NCBI GenBank assembly: GCA_902785705.1
Contig: CACZZN010000006.1
Span: 1-63,585, forward strand
Direction of reading: 5' to 3'
DNA: 63,585 bases
Origin: an uncultured Veillonellaceae bacterium
Lineage (GTDB): Bacteria; Bacillota; Negativicutes; Selenomonadales; Selenomonadaceae
Shown: in pieces, positions 17,459 through 27,058 of the stretch
Layout of the letters: every line of letters starts with the position of its first letter
How positions within the stretch are numbered: position 1 is the stretch's first letter
Notes under the pieces: generated by a model
What the model was told of the DNA's origin: nothing
Seen by the model: only the letters and a program-made list of their open reading frames with translations
Database searches by the model: none
Translations under genes and position numbers: made by a program

Positions 17459-18748
17459 ATGAAGGTTACGAAGGAAAGCATAGAGAACCAGCAGGTTGCC
17501 CTTACCATTGAGGTTGAGGCCGAGAAACTCACGGAGGCGAAGGCGAAGGCATGCAAGAGCCTCGCGAACCGCATGAACATTCCGGGGTTCCGCAAGGGCA
17601 AGGCTCCAGCGATGATTGTCGAGCGTCACGCCGGCAAGGAGGTCGTGCTGGATGAGGCGTTTGACGTGCTTTATCCCGATGCAATGGATCAGGCGTTTGA
17701 GCAGGAGGAAATCATCCCCGTGACACGTCCGCAGCTGGACATTGTCACGCTGGAAGAGGGCAAGGACGTTGTTTTCAAGATTACCGTGACGCCGCGTCCG
17801 GAAATCAAGCTTGGGGAGTATAAGGGACTTAAGGTCGAGAAGGAAGAAGTCGAAATCACGGATGAGGATGTGGAGCATCAGCTCGAGCACATGCGTGAGC
17901 ATCAGGGCACGATGGTGGATGCCCCGGAGGGGTCTGCGGTCAAGGACGGCGACTTCACGACACTGGATTTCAAGGGCTTTGTGGACGGAGAGGCGTTTGC
18001 AGGCGGCGAGGGAAAGGATTATCCGCTGCAGATCGGCTCGGGCAGTTTCATTCCCGGCTTTGAGGATCAGCTCATTGGCGCGAAAGTCGATGAGGAAACA
18101 GAGGTCAAAGTGACTTTCCCCGAGGATTACCACGCGGAGGAGCTGGCAGGCAAGGATGCTGTGTTCAAGTGCACGATCCGCAGCATCAAGCAGAAAGAGC
18201 TTCCGCCGGTGGATGATGCGCTGGCAAAGAAGGTCAGCAAATTTGAGACGCTGGATGAGTTGAAGGCCGATATCCGCAAGGGGCTTCAGGAGAATGCAGA
18301 GCGCAAGGCGGAGAGCGACCGCCGTACGGCGGCGATCGAAAAGGCTGCCGAAAACATCACCGTGGATATCCCCCCCGTGATGATCGATAACCGTGTGACG
18401 ACCATGATTCAGGAAATGGCGCTGCGCTTGGAACAGCAGGGCATGAAGCTGGAGCAGTATCTGCAGTATACCGGCACGGATATCGAAAAATTGCGCGAGG
18501 ACTATCGCGAGACTGCGGAAAAGAATGTGCGCACGGATCTCATGCTGGATGAGGTGGCCAAGGCCGAGGATATCAAGGTGGAGGCTGAGGATCTGGATCG
18601 TGAGGTCGCAGAGATGGCGGCTGCCTACGGCGTGAAGCCGAAGGATGTCAGGAAGATCATCCGCGAGCAGCGTCGTCTGGCGGATCTGGCGGTAACAGTG
18701 CTGCATAAAAAGACAGCGCAGTTCATCATTGACAATATTGCAGAGTGA
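17459..18748 (+). CDS. tig: Trigger factor
   Basis: A 429-residue ribosome-associated chaperone and peptidyl-prolyl isomerase. The N-terminal ribosome-binding domain contains the signature GFRKGKAP (about residues 43-50), the central FKBP-type PPIase domain runs about 155-245 (DGDFTTLDFKGFVDG, PGFEDQLIGA), and the C-terminal helical chaperone arms follow. Length is typical. AGGAGG lies 12 bases before the ATG. It precedes clpP and clpX, an order common in bacteria that couples nascent-chain folding and proteolysis. Confidence 0.97.
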   Translation: MKVTKESIENQQVALTIEVEAEKLTEAKAKACKSLANRMNIPGFRKGKAPAMIVERHAGKEVVLDEAFDVLYPDAMDQAFEQEEIIPVTRPQLDIVTLEEGKDVVFKITVTPRPEIKLGEYKGLKVEKEEVEITDEDVEHQLEHMREHQGTMVDAPEGSAVKDGDFTTLDFKGFVDGEAFAGGEGKDYPLQIGSGSFIPGFEDQLIGAKVDEETEVKVTFPEDYHAEELAGKDAVFKCTIRSIKQKELPPVDDALAKKVSKFETLDELKADIRKGLQENAERKAESDRRTAAIEKAAENITVDIPPVMIDNRVTTMIQEMALRLEQQGMKLEQYLQYTGTDIEKLREDYRETAEKNVRTDLMLDEVAKAEDIKVEAEDLDREVAEMAAAYGVKPKDVRKIIREQRRLADLAVTVLHKKTAQFIIDNIAE

Positions 18749-18873
18749 GGATCCAGCGGAAGCGCAGGGAATTGGCAATCGGTTTTGTGCGCAGTTCCTG
18801 AGCCGGGGGTTGGATGAAGGTGTGCTGGCATGTCACTTGGCATGTCAGTATACTGGCGTTATGGAGGGAAGCT

Positions 18874-19515
18874 ATGAGCTACTATGTACCTATGGTTGTA
18901 GAGCGCTCCAGCCACGGGGAGCGGGCCTATGATATCTATTCCCGCCTGTTGAAGGATCGTATTATTTTCCTGGGCGGCGCAATCGATGACAGCATGGCAA
19001 ACGCCGTTGTGGCGCAGATGCTGTTTCTGGAATCAGAAGATCCGGACAAGGATATTTATCTGTATATCAACAGTCCGGGCGGGGTGGTGACTGCGGGGCT
19101 TGCCATCTATGACACCATGCAGTACATCAAGCCGGACGTCTCCACGATTTGCATCGGGCAGGCGGCGAGCATGGGCTCCCTGCTGCTGACGGCAGGTGCG
19201 AAGGGCAAGCGCTATGCGCTCCCCCTTGCGCGCATCATGATCCACCAGCCGTTGGGCGGGGCGCAGGGCCAGTCCACGGATATCCAGATCCAGGCGAGGG
19301 AGATTCTGCGCCTGCGCGAGGTGGGGAATGATATCCTCGTAAAGCACACGGGCCAGACGCGCGACAAGGTCGTGGCGGACACGGAGCGCGATAATTTCAT
19401 GACGGCCGAGGAGGCCAAGGCGTATGGGCTGATTGATGAGGTCATCACACGTCCGATGGATACCAAGAAGAAGGAGTCCAAGGAAATCAAGGAATCGAAA
19501 GAGGCGAAGGAGTAA
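18874..19515 (+). CDS. clpP: ATP-dependent Clp protease proteolytic subunit
   Basis: The serine protease chamber of ClpXP. From the ATG at 18874 (GGAGGGA upstream) it has 213 residues. Catalytic Ser is near residue 99 in GQAASMGS, His near 124 in MIHQPL, and Asp lies in the DTERD motif. The C-terminus carries an extra Lys/Glu-rich tail ([16 protein letters not shown]) beyond the usual end of the family. A direct repeat TGGCATGTCA twice within 18826-18848 lies just upstream and could be a regulatory site. clpX follows after 11 bases, so the two are co-transcribed. Confidence 0.97.
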   Translation: MSYYVPMVVERSSHGERAYDIYSRLLKDRIIFLGGAIDDSMANAVVAQMLFLESEDPDKDIYLYINSPGGVVTAGLAIYDTMQYIKPDVSTICIGQAASMGSLLLTAGAKGKRYALPLARIMIHQPLGGAQGQSTDIQIQAREILRLREVGNDILVKHTGQTRDKVVADTERDNFMTAEEAKAYGLIDEVITRPMDTKKKESKEIKESKEAKE

Positions 19516-19526
19516 GAGGTGACATC

Positions 19527-20804
19527 ATGCTGAAGTTTGGAGATGAAAAGGGCCAGCTGAAATGTTCTTTCTGCGGCAAGACGCAGGATCAGGTGCGCAA
19601 GCTGGTGGCTGGTCCCGGAGTCTATATATGCGATGAATGCATTGAACTTTGCAATGAGATTATTGAAGAAGAATTCAGCGATGAAGTCGAAATCGAACTG
19701 AAGGATGTACCGAAGCCGAAGGATATCCGTGCCATCCTTGACCAGTATGTCATCGGGCAGGATGATGCAAAGAAGAGCCTTGCGGTCGCCGTCTACAACC
19801 ATTTCAAGCGCATCAATATCAGTGCCCCCAGATCGGATGATGTGGAGCTGCAGAAATCCAATATTCTGATGATCGGCCCGACGGGCAGCGGCAAAACCCT
19901 GCTGGCGCAGACGCTGGCAAAAATCCTCAATGTGCCCTTTGCCATTGCGGACGCGACAGCGCTCACGGAAGCCGGCTATGTGGGCGAGGACGTGGAGAAT
20001 ATCCTGCTGAAGCTCATACAGGCAGCGGATTATGATGTGGAAAAGGCGGAGCACGGCATCATCTACATCGATGAGATAGACAAGATTGCGCGCAAGTCGG
20101 AAAATCCCTCGATCACGCGGGATGTTTCGGGTGAGGGTGTGCAGCAGGCGCTGCTCAAGATACTGGAAGGGACGACGGCTTCCGTTCCGCCGCAGGGCGG
20201 AAGAAAGCATCCGCATCAGGAGCTCATCCAGATCGATACGACGGATATCCTCTTCATCTGCGGCGGTGCATTTGACGGGCTGGAGAAAATCATTGATTCC
20301 CGTTTGGGGAAGAAACAGATGGGATTCGGCGCTGAGATCATGTCCAAGCAGGAAAAGAAGATCGGAGACATCCTGAAGCATGTCCTGCCGGAAGACCTTT
20401 TGAAGAATGGACTGATCCCGGAGTTCATCGGGCGTCTCCCGGTGGTCGTGACCTTGGATTCTCTGGATGAGGAAGCGCTGGTGAATATCCTTACCGAGCC
20501 GAAGAACGCACTGGTCAAGCAGTACCAGCGGCTCATGGAAATGGACGGTGCAAAGCTGACCTTTGATGAGGCGGCGCTGCATCTGATCGCGCAGGAGGCA
20601 CTGAAGCGCAAGACCGGGGCGAGAGGGCTTCGGGCAGTCTTGGAGGGCATCATGCAGAATGTCATGTATGAGATCCCCTCGATTGACGGCGTATCTTCCT
20701 GCCGTGTGACAAAGGATGTCGTTCTGTCGAAGAAGGATCCCGTCTTGACCATCGAGAAGCGGAAGCAGAAACGGATCATGAGCAGCAAGGAAGTATCCGC
20801 ATAA
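19527..20804 (+). CDS. clpX: ATP-dependent Clp protease ATP-binding subunit ClpX
   Basis: A 425-residue AAA+ unfoldase that feeds substrates to ClpP. The N-terminal zinc-binding domain has CSFCGK and CDECIELC. Walker A is GPTGSGKT (about residues 114-121), Walker B is IIYIDEIDK (about 175-183), and the ClpP-docking loop position carries an IGF-like MGFGAE. The sensor and C-terminal small domain are complete. It is directly downstream of clpP and ends at a strong terminator. Confidence 0.97.
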   Translation: MLKFGDEKGQLKCSFCGKTQDQVRKLVAGPGVYICDECIELCNEIIEEEFSDEVEIELKDVPKPKDIRAILDQYVIGQDDAKKSLAVAVYNHFKRINISAPRSDDVELQKSNILMIGPTGSGKTLLAQTLAKILNVPFAIADATALTEAGYVGEDVENILLKLIQAADYDVEKAEHGIIYIDEIDKIARKSENPSITRDVSGEGVQQALLKILEGTTASVPPQGGRKHPHQELIQIDTTDILFICGGAFDGLEKIIDSRLGKKQMGFGAEIMSKQEKKIGDILKHVLPEDLLKNGLIPEFIGRLPVVVTLDSLDEEALVNILTEPKNALVKQYQRLMEMDGAKLTFDEAALHLIAQEALKRKTGARGLRAVLEGIMQNVMYEIPSIDGVSSCRVTKDVVLSKKDPVLTIEKRKQKRIMSSKEVSA

Positions 20805-20820
20805 CGAGTCTAATCATAAC

Positions 20821-20849
20821 AGAGGCGCTGCCGTAGCAGCGCCTCTTTC
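20821..20849 (+). terminator. Rho-independent terminator after clpX
   Basis: AGAGGCGCTGC pairs with GCAGCGCCTCT around CGTA and is followed by TTT. It separates clpX from lon. Confidence 0.85.
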
Positions 20850-20873
20850 GCAAGAAATCGGAGGAGAGCAGGA

Positions 20874-23204
20874 ATGGCTGAGAACGAGCTCGAAACGAGG
20901 GAGTTGCTGAAGCTCCCATTATTGCCCTTAAGGGGCATGATGGTCTTTCCCTATATGATCATTCATCTGGACGTGGGCCGTGACCGTTCCATTGCGGCGC
21001 TGGAAGCAGCCATGGTGGAGAACCGCAAGATTTTTCTCGTTGCGCAGAAGGATGAGGAAACGGAATCACCGGAACGCGAGCACCTGTTTGATATCGGAAC
21101 CACCGTGGAAATCCGTCAGCTGCTCAAGCTGCCGGACGGCAATATCCGCGTGCTGGTAGAGGGCATATGCCGCGCTACCATCGAGGATTATCAGGAGTTG
21201 GAGAATTATACAGAAGCAACGGTATGCGAACATCCGGACCATCAATCGGATTCCATGCAGTTGGAGGCTTTGACACGCGGTGTTGTGCATGAGTTCGAGG
21301 AATGGGTGAAGCTCAGCCGGCGGATTCCGCCGGAAGCCTTTGTGTCCGTGACCATTCTGGATGACGTGGGCCGTCTTTGCGATTTGATTGCAAGCCATCT
21401 GAACCTGAAGCTGGAGACCAGGCAGGCCTTGCTGGAATGCTTGGATGTCTCGGACCGCATGGAAAAGCTTTACGGCATTTTGGCGCGGGAGCTGGAGGTT
21501 CTGCAGATGGAGCAGAAAATCGGGCAGAGAGTGCGCAAGCAGATGGAAAAATTCCAGAAGGACTACTATTTGCGGGAACAGCTGAAGGCAATCCACAAGG
21601 AGCTTGGCGAGGGAGAAGACCGTTCCGAGGAGGTCGAGGGCTACCGCAATCGGCTGGAAAAGGAAGAATATCCGGAGGAAGTCCGCAAGGTCGTGGAGAA
21701 GGAACTTCGCCGCATGGAGCGTATGTCCAGCATGTCGCCGGAACTTACGGTGAGCCGAAATTATGTGGACTGGCTCGTGGATCTGCCATGGGGCAGGTCC
21801 AGCGAAGATTCTCTGGATCTGGCGCACGCGGAAAAAGTGTTGGATCGGGATCACTACGGCCTGCAGAAGGTGAAGGACCGCATCCTGGATTATCTGGCTG
21901 TGCATCAGCTCACACAGGACAAGTCGTCCCCCATTCTTTGCCTTGTGGGGCCTCCGGGCGTCGGCAAGACCTCCTTGGCATCCTCTGTGGCACGCGCGAT
22001 GGGGAGGAAGTTCGTGCGGGCTTCCTTGGGCGGCATCCGTGATGAAGCGGAGATCCGCGGGCATCGGCGCACCTATGTGGGGGCTTTGCCCGGGCGCATC
22101 ATCCAGGGCATCCGCAAAGCGGGGACGAACAATCCGATTTTCCTGCTGGATGAGGTGGACAAGCTGAGCAGCAGCTACAGCGGCGACCCGTCCGCGGCGT
22201 TGCTGGAGGTACTGGATCCCGAGCAGAACAAGACGTTCAGCGATCATTATATCGAGCTGCCCTTCGACCTTTCCCGTGTGTTCTGGATTGTGACGGCGAA
22301 CGATCTTTCCAAGGTGCCGAAACCACTGCGTGACCGCATGGAAATCATCACCCTTTCCAGTTACACCGAAATCGAGAAACTCGAAATCGGCAAGCACTAT
22401 CTGATTGCGCGCCAGCGCAAGGAAAACGGATTGCAGGCGAAGGACATCAGCTTCGGTGCGGGCGTGCTGCAGAGAATTATTGCGGAATATACGCGGGAAG
22501 CCGGTGTGCGCGAGCTGGAGCGCATGATCGGGCGCGTCTGCCGCAAGGCTGCCCGCCGTATCGTGGACGGCGATGAAACGCCCATCCGCGTGACGAAGAA
22601 AAATCTCGCGGAATTCCTGGATCGCCCGAAGTATCTGAAAACGAAGGCGGAGAAAAAGCCGGAGGTCGGTGTCTGCACCGGCATGGCGTGGACAGAAGTC
22701 GGAGGGGATATCCTGCCGACAGAGGTTACGATTCTCAAGGGAAAGGGCAAACTGATCCTCACCGGCAAGCTGGGGGATGTGATGCAGGAGTCCGCACAGG
22801 CCGGGCTCAGCTATATCCGCAGCCGTGCGGACAAATGGAAGCTGAAAGCGGATTTCTATGAGAAAAATGACATCCATGTGCATGTGCCGGAAGGCGCGGT
22901 TCCGAAGGACGGCCCATCTGCCGGCATCACGATGGCGACCGCTATGCTCTCCGCGCTCACAAAGCGCAAGGTGCGCAGTGATGTGGCCATGACCGGGGAA
23001 ATCACCCTGCGCGGCAACGTACTTGCCATCGGCGGCCTCAAGGAAAAGGTGCTCGCGGCATATCGCGAAGGTATGCATACCATCGTGCTGCCAAAGGAAA
23101 ATGAGCGCGACATCGAGGATTTGCCCGAATGCGTGAGGGAAAAACTGGAGTTCGTCCCGGTGGAGCATATGGACGAAGTGCTCAAAACCGCATTGATGAA
23201 TTGA
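20874..23204 (+). CDS. lon: ATP-dependent protease Lon
   Basis: A 776-residue AAA+ serine protease. The N-terminal LON substrate-binding domain (about 10-205) opens with [15 protein letters not shown], a coiled-coil middle follows, Walker A is GPPGVGKT (about 358), Walker B is [10 protein letters not shown], and the C-terminal protease domain holds the catalytic Ser in KDGPSAGIT (near 682) and Lys in [10 protein letters not shown] (near 725). GGAGAG precedes the ATG. In many firmicutes engB/ysxC follows directly; here about 7.2 kb of accessory DNA lies between them. Confidence 0.97.
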   Translation: MAENELETRELLKLPLLPLRGMMVFPYMIIHLDVGRDRSIAALEAAMVENRKIFLVAQKDEETESPEREHLFDIGTTVEIRQLLKLPDGNIRVLVEGICRATIEDYQELENYTEATVCEHPDHQSDSMQLEALTRGVVHEFEEWVKLSRRIPPEAFVSVTILDDVGRLCDLIASHLNLKLETRQALLECLDVSDRMEKLYGILARELEVLQMEQKIGQRVRKQMEKFQKDYYLREQLKAIHKELGEGEDRSEEVEGYRNRLEKEEYPEEVRKVVEKELRRMERMSSMSPELTVSRNYVDWLVDLPWGRSSEDSLDLAHAEKVLDRDHYGLQKVKDRILDYLAVHQLTQDKSSPILCLVGPPGVGKTSLASSVARAMGRKFVRASLGGIRDEAEIRGHRRTYVGALPGRIIQGIRKAGTNNPIFLLDEVDKLSSSYSGDPSAALLEVLDPEQNKTFSDHYIELPFDLSRVFWIVTANDLSKVPKPLRDRMEIITLSSYTEIEKLEIGKHYLIARQRKENGLQAKDISFGAGVLQRIIAEYTREAGVRELERMIGRVCRKAARRIVDGDETPIRVTKKNLAEFLDRPKYLKTKAEKKPEVGVCTGMAWTEVGGDILPTEVTILKGKGKLILTGKLGDVMQESAQAGLSYIRSRADKWKLKADFYEKNDIHVHVPEGAVPKDGPSAGITMATAMLSALTKRKVRSDVAMTGEITLRGNVLAIGGLKEKVLAAYREGMHTIVLPKENERDIEDLPECVREKLEFVPVEHMDEVLKTALMN

Positions 23205-23242
23205 AACGGGGAGACTGTTGGCAGAAATATTGAATCGTATAG

Positions 23243-23377
23243 CGGTTTTTCAATACCAGCGGGCAGTATTCGCTCCTTGCTACGGACGGTATGCTCGTAA
23301 AGCGTCCCTTGCGCGTTGATGAGGATAAGGTTCTCGTGAGATTCAAGGAAAAGGAATGGCAGGGTTTATTGAGATGA
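23243..23377 (+). pseudogene. Decayed ArsC/Spx-family reductase fragment with internal deletion
   Basis: The frame from 23243 reads RFFNTSGQYSLLATDGMLVK and then a RPLRVDEDKVLV-x-FKEKEW ending at TGA 23375. FFNTSG and LLATDGMLVKRP are both hallmark motifs of ArsC/Spx-like proteins, but they are normally about 25 residues apart; here they are joined, so an internal segment is deleted. The N-terminal CxxC half is missing too, with a TAG immediately upstream. This is a dead fragment. Confidence 0.7.
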
Positions 23378-23384
23378 TGATGTT

Positions 23385-23627
23385 ATGTACAAGTTTGTGT
23401 GTTCAAAATGCGGTCATAAAGAAGATGTTTCCGTAGTCAGTTTGCTGAATTATCATATAAATTTCACACATAACCCTTCAACCAGGTCTATTTTCAGGAG
23501 ATTTTCTTTCCAATGTGATGGAATACTGTCGCAGCCGTACGTTGCACCGGCCAACCCGCCGACTATCGCCCCGATGGTATCCGTATCTTCGCCAAGGTTG
23601 ACGGCGGTCAAAACGACATCGGAGTAG
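23385..23627 (+). CDS. Possible zinc-ribbon fragment, doubtful gene
   Basis: The 80-codon frame starts MYKFVCSKCGHKEDV, a plausible half zinc ribbon with one CxxC pair. It has no clear ribosome binding site, and its second half runs antisense through the end of the ADP-ribosylglycohydrolase gene, so only the first ~25 codons can be independent. It may be a truncated relic like its upstream neighbour. Confidence 0.2.
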   Translation: MYKFVCSKCGHKEDVSVVSLLNYHINFTHNPSTRSIFRRFSFQCDGILSQPYVAPANPPTIAPMVSVSSPRLTAVKTTSE

Positions 23628-24397
23628 TTTGCCGTGTTCAGGAGACACCAGATAACCGCCTCTAATGTGTCCACGACATAGCCGCTGCTCCTAATGGATG
23701 CTTTGGGAAGATGCCGGAAGGTTTCTACATCCCAAAGCCTTTCGAAAGCAGGAATTTCTGCATGGAGCACCGGAGCCTTTTCGTAGAATGTTTTTGCCGT
23801 TTGCAGCCCGTCCTTGATGGATTGGGAAAGAGGTACTCCATGCAAGGCGTTCATGGCAATCAGTGTATAGATGCCGCACGCCATTTGACTGCGCGGATGT
23901 CCGTGAGTGAGAGCCGACAGGCGGTGCGCCTCTTGCAAAATATCCCCTGTGGCTGTCACTTGCTTTTTGGTGAGGAACAGTGCTAAGGGAGCAATCCGCA
24001 TGAGGGAGCCGTTGCCGTTGTCGTATTCGCCGCTTCCACCGCAGGAAAGTGGTGAAATGCCTTGAAGGTAACGGCTTATCGCTTCCTGCGTGGCAATCCC
24101 AGCATCAAAAACCGTATTCGTAGCGGTAAACTCGGCATTTTTCAACCATCTGACAAAATTTTTCATGATGTCATCATAATCGATGCCGTGGAGCCGACCA
24201 AGGCTTTCCAACAGACAGAGGGTCATGCTCGTATCGTCCGACCACGTTCCCGGCGGCTGACCGTGTGTCCCGCCTCCTCGCATACCTTCCACGGGATTCG
24301 TCGCAAGTTCCTCTCGCGACATAAATTCCACGGGTACGCCAAGAGCATCGCCGACGGCAGAGCCAATCATCATGGCTTTCACAGTATTTAAATCCAT
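23453..24397 (-). CDS. ADP-ribosylglycohydrolase family protein
   Basis: A 314-residue DraG/ARH-type hydrolase, predicted to remove ADP-ribose from proteins or small molecules. The N-terminal GSAVGDALG, the metal-binding WSDDTSM (about residues 52-58) and the late metal motif GEDTDTIGA (about 269-277) with the following GGLAGA are all intact. The ATG at 24397 has GGAGG at good spacing. It is the only minus-strand gene in the island between lon and engB and converges on the decayed ArsC fragment. The modified target is unknown. Confidence 0.9.
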   Translation of the reverse strand: MDLNTVKAMMIGSAVGDALGVPVEFMSREELATNPVEGMRGGGTHGQPPGTWSDDTSMTLCLLESLGRLHGIDYDDIMKNFVRWLKNAEFTATNTVFDAGIATQEAISRYLQGISPLSCGGSGEYDNGNGSLMRIAPLALFLTKKQVTATGDILQEAHRLSALTHGHPRSQMACGIYTLIAMNALHGVPLSQSIKDGLQTAKTFYEKAPVLHAEIPAFERLWDVETFRHLPKASIRSSGYVVDTLEAVIWCLLNTANYSDVVLTAVNLGEDTDTIGAIVGGLAGATYGCDSIPSHWKENLLKIDLVEGLCVKFI

Positions 24398-24472
24398 CTA
24401 CATGCCTCCGTTTCACGCAAGTTCACCTCCATATTGTACCACAGAGCGAAAACATATGTATGGCGTATTTAA

Positions 24473-24510
24473 GGAAACACTGATTAATACAGCATTTCTT
24501 TAATGCTGTT
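24473..24510. repeat. Variant of the GGAAACGCTGA palindrome plus adjoining hairpin
   Basis: GGAAACACTGATTAATACAG followed by a TTTC end is a diverged form of the palindrome at 4760 and 60192. It overlaps a second stem, AGCATT-TCTTT-AATGCT. The pair lies within a gap (24398-24723) that otherwise holds a TATAAT at 24555-24560 and two copies of the double-hairpin element. Confidence 0.4.
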
Positions 24511-24588
24511 CAAAAAACATTTTCTGCGCCATATGTATGTCAAAAACGATGTGCTATAATGGAGTAAGATTACGAAGTTGGAACGAAG

Positions 24589-24649
24589 GCGAGCGCAAAA
24601 CAGTCGCATCACGCTCTTGCGCCCGCACTAGGGCATCCATGCCCGTCGG
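24589..24649 (+). repeat. Double-hairpin palindromic element, copy A
   Basis: A ~61-bp unit with two stems: an outer GCG-x-GCGCA...TGCGC-x-CGC stem and a second GGGCAT-CC-ATGCCC stem, joined by ACTA and ending GTCGG. The loop CAGTCGCATCACGCT is shared with copies C, D and E. This copy lies upstream of the 701-codon gene. Confidence 0.85.
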
Positions 24650-24650
24650 T

Positions 24651-24709
24651 CGGCGCAAGTGCGGCGCATCCTGCGCCTGCGCCGATACTAGGGCATCCAT
24701 GCCCGTCGG
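24651..24709 (+). repeat. Double-hairpin palindromic element, copy B
   Basis: The second hairpin is identical to copy A (GGGCAT-CC-ATGCCC then GTCGG), but the first arm is replaced by a different stem, CGGCGCA...TGCGCCG with an inner GGCGCA-TCC-TGCGCC. Its last bases form the GGGAGG ribosome binding site of the next gene. Confidence 0.8.
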
Positions 24710-24723
24710 GAGGAATTTTTGCG

Positions 24724-26829
24724 ATGGAGAGGGCCAAGAAGTTAATCGATGAGATTGCCTACCAATACGATTATAGCAGTCGGGGATGGGTTGCGGCTGC
24801 TGCGCGCTATGCCACGTTGCCCGCCAAGGCGGACGCAAAACAGTCGCATCACGCTCCTGCGTCCGCACTAGCGCATCCATGCGCGTCGGATGTCCCTGTT
24901 GTTCTCTTGGGAGAATTTGGTGTGGGAGAATGGGACTATCAATGCTTTCACGCTCATTGCCGTCAGCGAATGGTCTGGTGCTCGGAGCATAAGCGTTTTG
25001 AGAAAGTACACCACATTGAGCGCATGGATAGTATCCGTTCCGTTGACAGCTGCCGTGAACATGGCATGGTGGCGCATTTTTCCTTTTGCGCCCCGCCGAT
25101 TGAACGGAAATTGACCGTCCCCTATCGCTGGCGCATTATCCGCTATGAAAGCGGCGCAGTAGAAGTGAAAGCGGATGCTCTCAGGTTTTGCCTTATCTAT
25201 ACCGGGGAAAACGAATTTAGCAAGCCTCAAGCGGAAAAATATATCTTGCACCCTCGTCGCATCACTTTGGGAGAAGTTTTCGATATGGAGCAGGGCGGGT
25301 CGGTATTTTGTCATCCTATGCGGGATTGGCAGGATTTCGGCATTGACATTCCCTCTGTGGTGACAGCGAAAGTTTTTGAGCATCTGCAAGAGTGTGCGGC
25401 GGACGGCTGTAACTTATTGCAGGAGAGCATAACGGACGGTGCAAAGAAACTTCGCGCATTTGTCCAAAGGCCCACGGATTTTCATATCGAATATTGGAGA
25501 GATTTCTTTTCCGCCGAGGAATTTCCAAGGCTATTCCCCACGACGCCCATGGATGGGCTAGTACGGACGCCGGAGCGTGATGCGACTGTTTGGCGTCCGC
25601 AAAATCAACAAGATAATTTTTCCGCTCTGTGCCAAGCACTCAGACTTGCACCCACCGAAAATCTTCGCGCCGCGTATGAAAAAAATCCTTATGCACCCCT
25701 GTGGGAAAAATTACTGCGCTTTTGGGGATTTAAGGATGATAGGGCGATTTCATATTTTTATGAGCTCTCGGATTTTGCCGGGATGCGCCTCCCGCATTTC
25801 CGATTTGACCGCGATAAGGACGAGCTCAAATTAGACGGATTAAAGGGTTGGATAAAAGGAGATATCCCAGACCCGGAATTTCTGGAGGACACGGAAACGG
25901 TAACAGCCTACGAAGCGCATCTGCGTTTTGCCATGCTTCGGTTTTATGTTACCTGGGCGCTTCTTGAGAACAAGAACAGGGAGCGTGCATTTGCCAAAAG
26001 AGGTCTTTATGCCTTGGCAACGAAGCCGTGGTCAAATGATTTGCACGAGGAACTGGATCTTTTCTATTGGCGCTTTCGGCACTATTGCTCCTATGCCTGC
26101 ACGGGGGAAGGCGGCGACAACCCTTGGCGGGAGATTGCCGCTGATGTGGAACAGCTTTCCGTGATGGCGCGGCAGCACCTTTGGGGATTCAATACGGAGT
26201 GGTTCGGCTGGCATTGGAAAGTGGAGCATGACCGCCTGATGGAGGAGTTTCACGCTTTGGGAAGTCCGGGCAAAGCCATAGAGGAGCGAACTCCCAAAAA
26301 GAAGTTAAGTCGTTTGGGGCGAATACTGAAAATTTATGATGCCATGCTGACAAATGCAACACCTCTGATTCCCATAAAACGCGTCGAATACCCGCCTTCC
26401 ATGCGGCGGCGGGATGATAAGGTTATCTTTGACTTTGACCCCTCCTTATGGATCGATGACGAGGGAACGGTGCATCGATCTCCTCGCTACGCCGATCAAG
26501 ATATTTTCCCTCCCTTGCCCGATGACGGAAGGCGTGCTCGCCTCTTGGCATATCGCTTGTTTTTGGAGGACTGCGGCTATATCACCGCAGAGATTGCCGA
26601 AAAAATTGTCGGTAAAAAATTATCGCGGCGGACTTTTGTGCGGGACTTGGAGTTTTTACGAGAGACTTGCGCCTGTGGCAGGCTTGTCTACCAGGCGGCG
26701 GAAAAAATCTATGTTTGGGAATCCTTTGGAAATGCAACCGCGGACGCAAAACAGTCGCATCACGCTCCTGCGTCCGCACTAGGCCATCCTTGGCCGTCGG
26801 AGAAAGGAGAAGAAAATGACAGCCATTGA
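24724..26829 (+). CDS. Unknown protein carrying three in-frame palindromic-element insertions; C-terminal winged-helix-like domain
   Basis: A 701-residue protein with no family I recognise. Copies C, D and E of the double-hairpin element are translated within it: ADAKQSHHAPASAL at about residues 36-55, a reverse-orientation PMDGLVRTPERDATVW near 273-292, and ADAKQSHHAPASAL again near 673-692. The native part has a Cys/His-rich N-terminal region (HAHCRQRMVWC, SCREHG) and a C-terminal segment ITAEIAEKIV followed by SRRTFVRDLEFLRE, the pattern of DeoR/HTH_11 winged helices. SD GGGAGG lies ten bases before the ATG. The stop overlaps the next gene by 14 bases because of the last insertion. Confidence 0.75.
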   Translation: MERAKKLIDEIAYQYDYSSRGWVAAAARYATLPAKADAKQSHHAPASALAHPCASDVPVVLLGEFGVGEWDYQCFHAHCRQRMVWCSEHKRFEKVHHIERMDSIRSVDSCREHGMVAHFSFCAPPIERKLTVPYRWRIIRYESGAVEVKADALRFCLIYTGENEFSKPQAEKYILHPRRITLGEVFDMEQGGSVFCHPMRDWQDFGIDIPSVVTAKVFEHLQECAADGCNLLQESITDGAKKLRAFVQRPTDFHIEYWRDFFSAEEFPRLFPTTPMDGLVRTPERDATVWRPQNQQDNFSALCQALRLAPTENLRAAYEKNPYAPLWEKLLRFWGFKDDRAISYFYELSDFAGMRLPHFRFDRDKDELKLDGLKGWIKGDIPDPEFLEDTETVTAYEAHLRFAMLRFYVTWALLENKNRERAFAKRGLYALATKPWSNDLHEELDLFYWRFRHYCSYACTGEGGDNPWREIAADVEQLSVMARQHLWGFNTEWFGWHWKVEHDRLMEEFHALGSPGKAIEERTPKKKLSRLGRILKIYDAMLTNATPLIPIKRVEYPPSMRRRDDKVIFDFDPSLWIDDEGTVHRSPRYADQDIFPPLPDDGRRARLLAYRLFLEDCGYITAEIAEKIVGKKLSRRTFVRDLEFLRETCACGRLVYQAAEKIYVWESFGNATADAKQSHHAPASALGHPWPSEKGEENDSH
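24829..24889 (+). repeat. Double-hairpin palindromic element, copy C (inside CDS)
   Basis: Stem 1 is GCGGACGCA/TGCGTCCGC; stem 2 is GCGCAT-CC-ATGCGC, in which a base pair differs from copies A and B but remains paired. It is read in frame as ADAKQSHHAPASALAHPCAS. Confidence 0.9.
25541..25600 (-). repeat. Double-hairpin palindromic element, copy D (inverted, inside CDS)
   Basis: The reverse-orientation copy. Stem 2 is GCCCAT-GG-ATGGGC and the inner pair of stem 1 is C-G instead of A-T (CGGACGCC/GGCGTCCG), both compensatory relative to the other copies. It is read in frame as PMDGLVRTPERDATVWRPQ. Confidence 0.9.
26740..26800 (+). repeat. Double-hairpin palindromic element, copy E (3' end of CDS)
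   Basis: Stem 1 is as in copy C; stem 2 is GGCCA-TCCT-TGGCC, a third self-complementary variant. It forms the last translated part of the 701-codon gene, just ahead of the ribosome binding site of the next gene. Confidence 0.9.
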
Positions 26830-27058
26830 AACGATTAAGGAACTTTATACGCTGAAAGATGATTTGGTGCGCGATGCCGCAGCGGTAACCACATTATCGG
26901 CTGACAATGAGGGCATATTGATTGCATTGTGTAGTTGGGCTGCTCATAGAAGCGGCGAGGATATGGAGAAAGTCCTTCAAGAAGTGGAGCAACTGGTTGC
27001 TGCTGAAAGGTTGAATCTCCCGGTGTTAAGAGAAATATTGGAAGCAGGAAAGGGATGA
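26816..27058 (+). CDS. Small helical protein, unknown function
   Basis: An 80-residue, mostly alpha-helical acidic protein (ETIKELYTLKDDLVRDAAAV at the N-terminus). The ATG has AAAGGAG at good spacing. It overlaps the gene before it by 14 bases and the gene after it by four, so it sits in a coupled operon with the 701-codon gene and the glycosylase-like gene. No family recognised. Confidence 0.7.
   Translation: MTAIETIKELYTLKDDLVRDAAAVTTLSADNEGILIALCSWAAHRSGEDMEKVLQEVEQLVAAERLNLPVLREILEAGKG

Noticed and set aside
21066..23168. 700-codon open frame on the minus strand
   Set aside because: Antisense to lon over almost its whole length; Lon motifs are complete on the plus strand.
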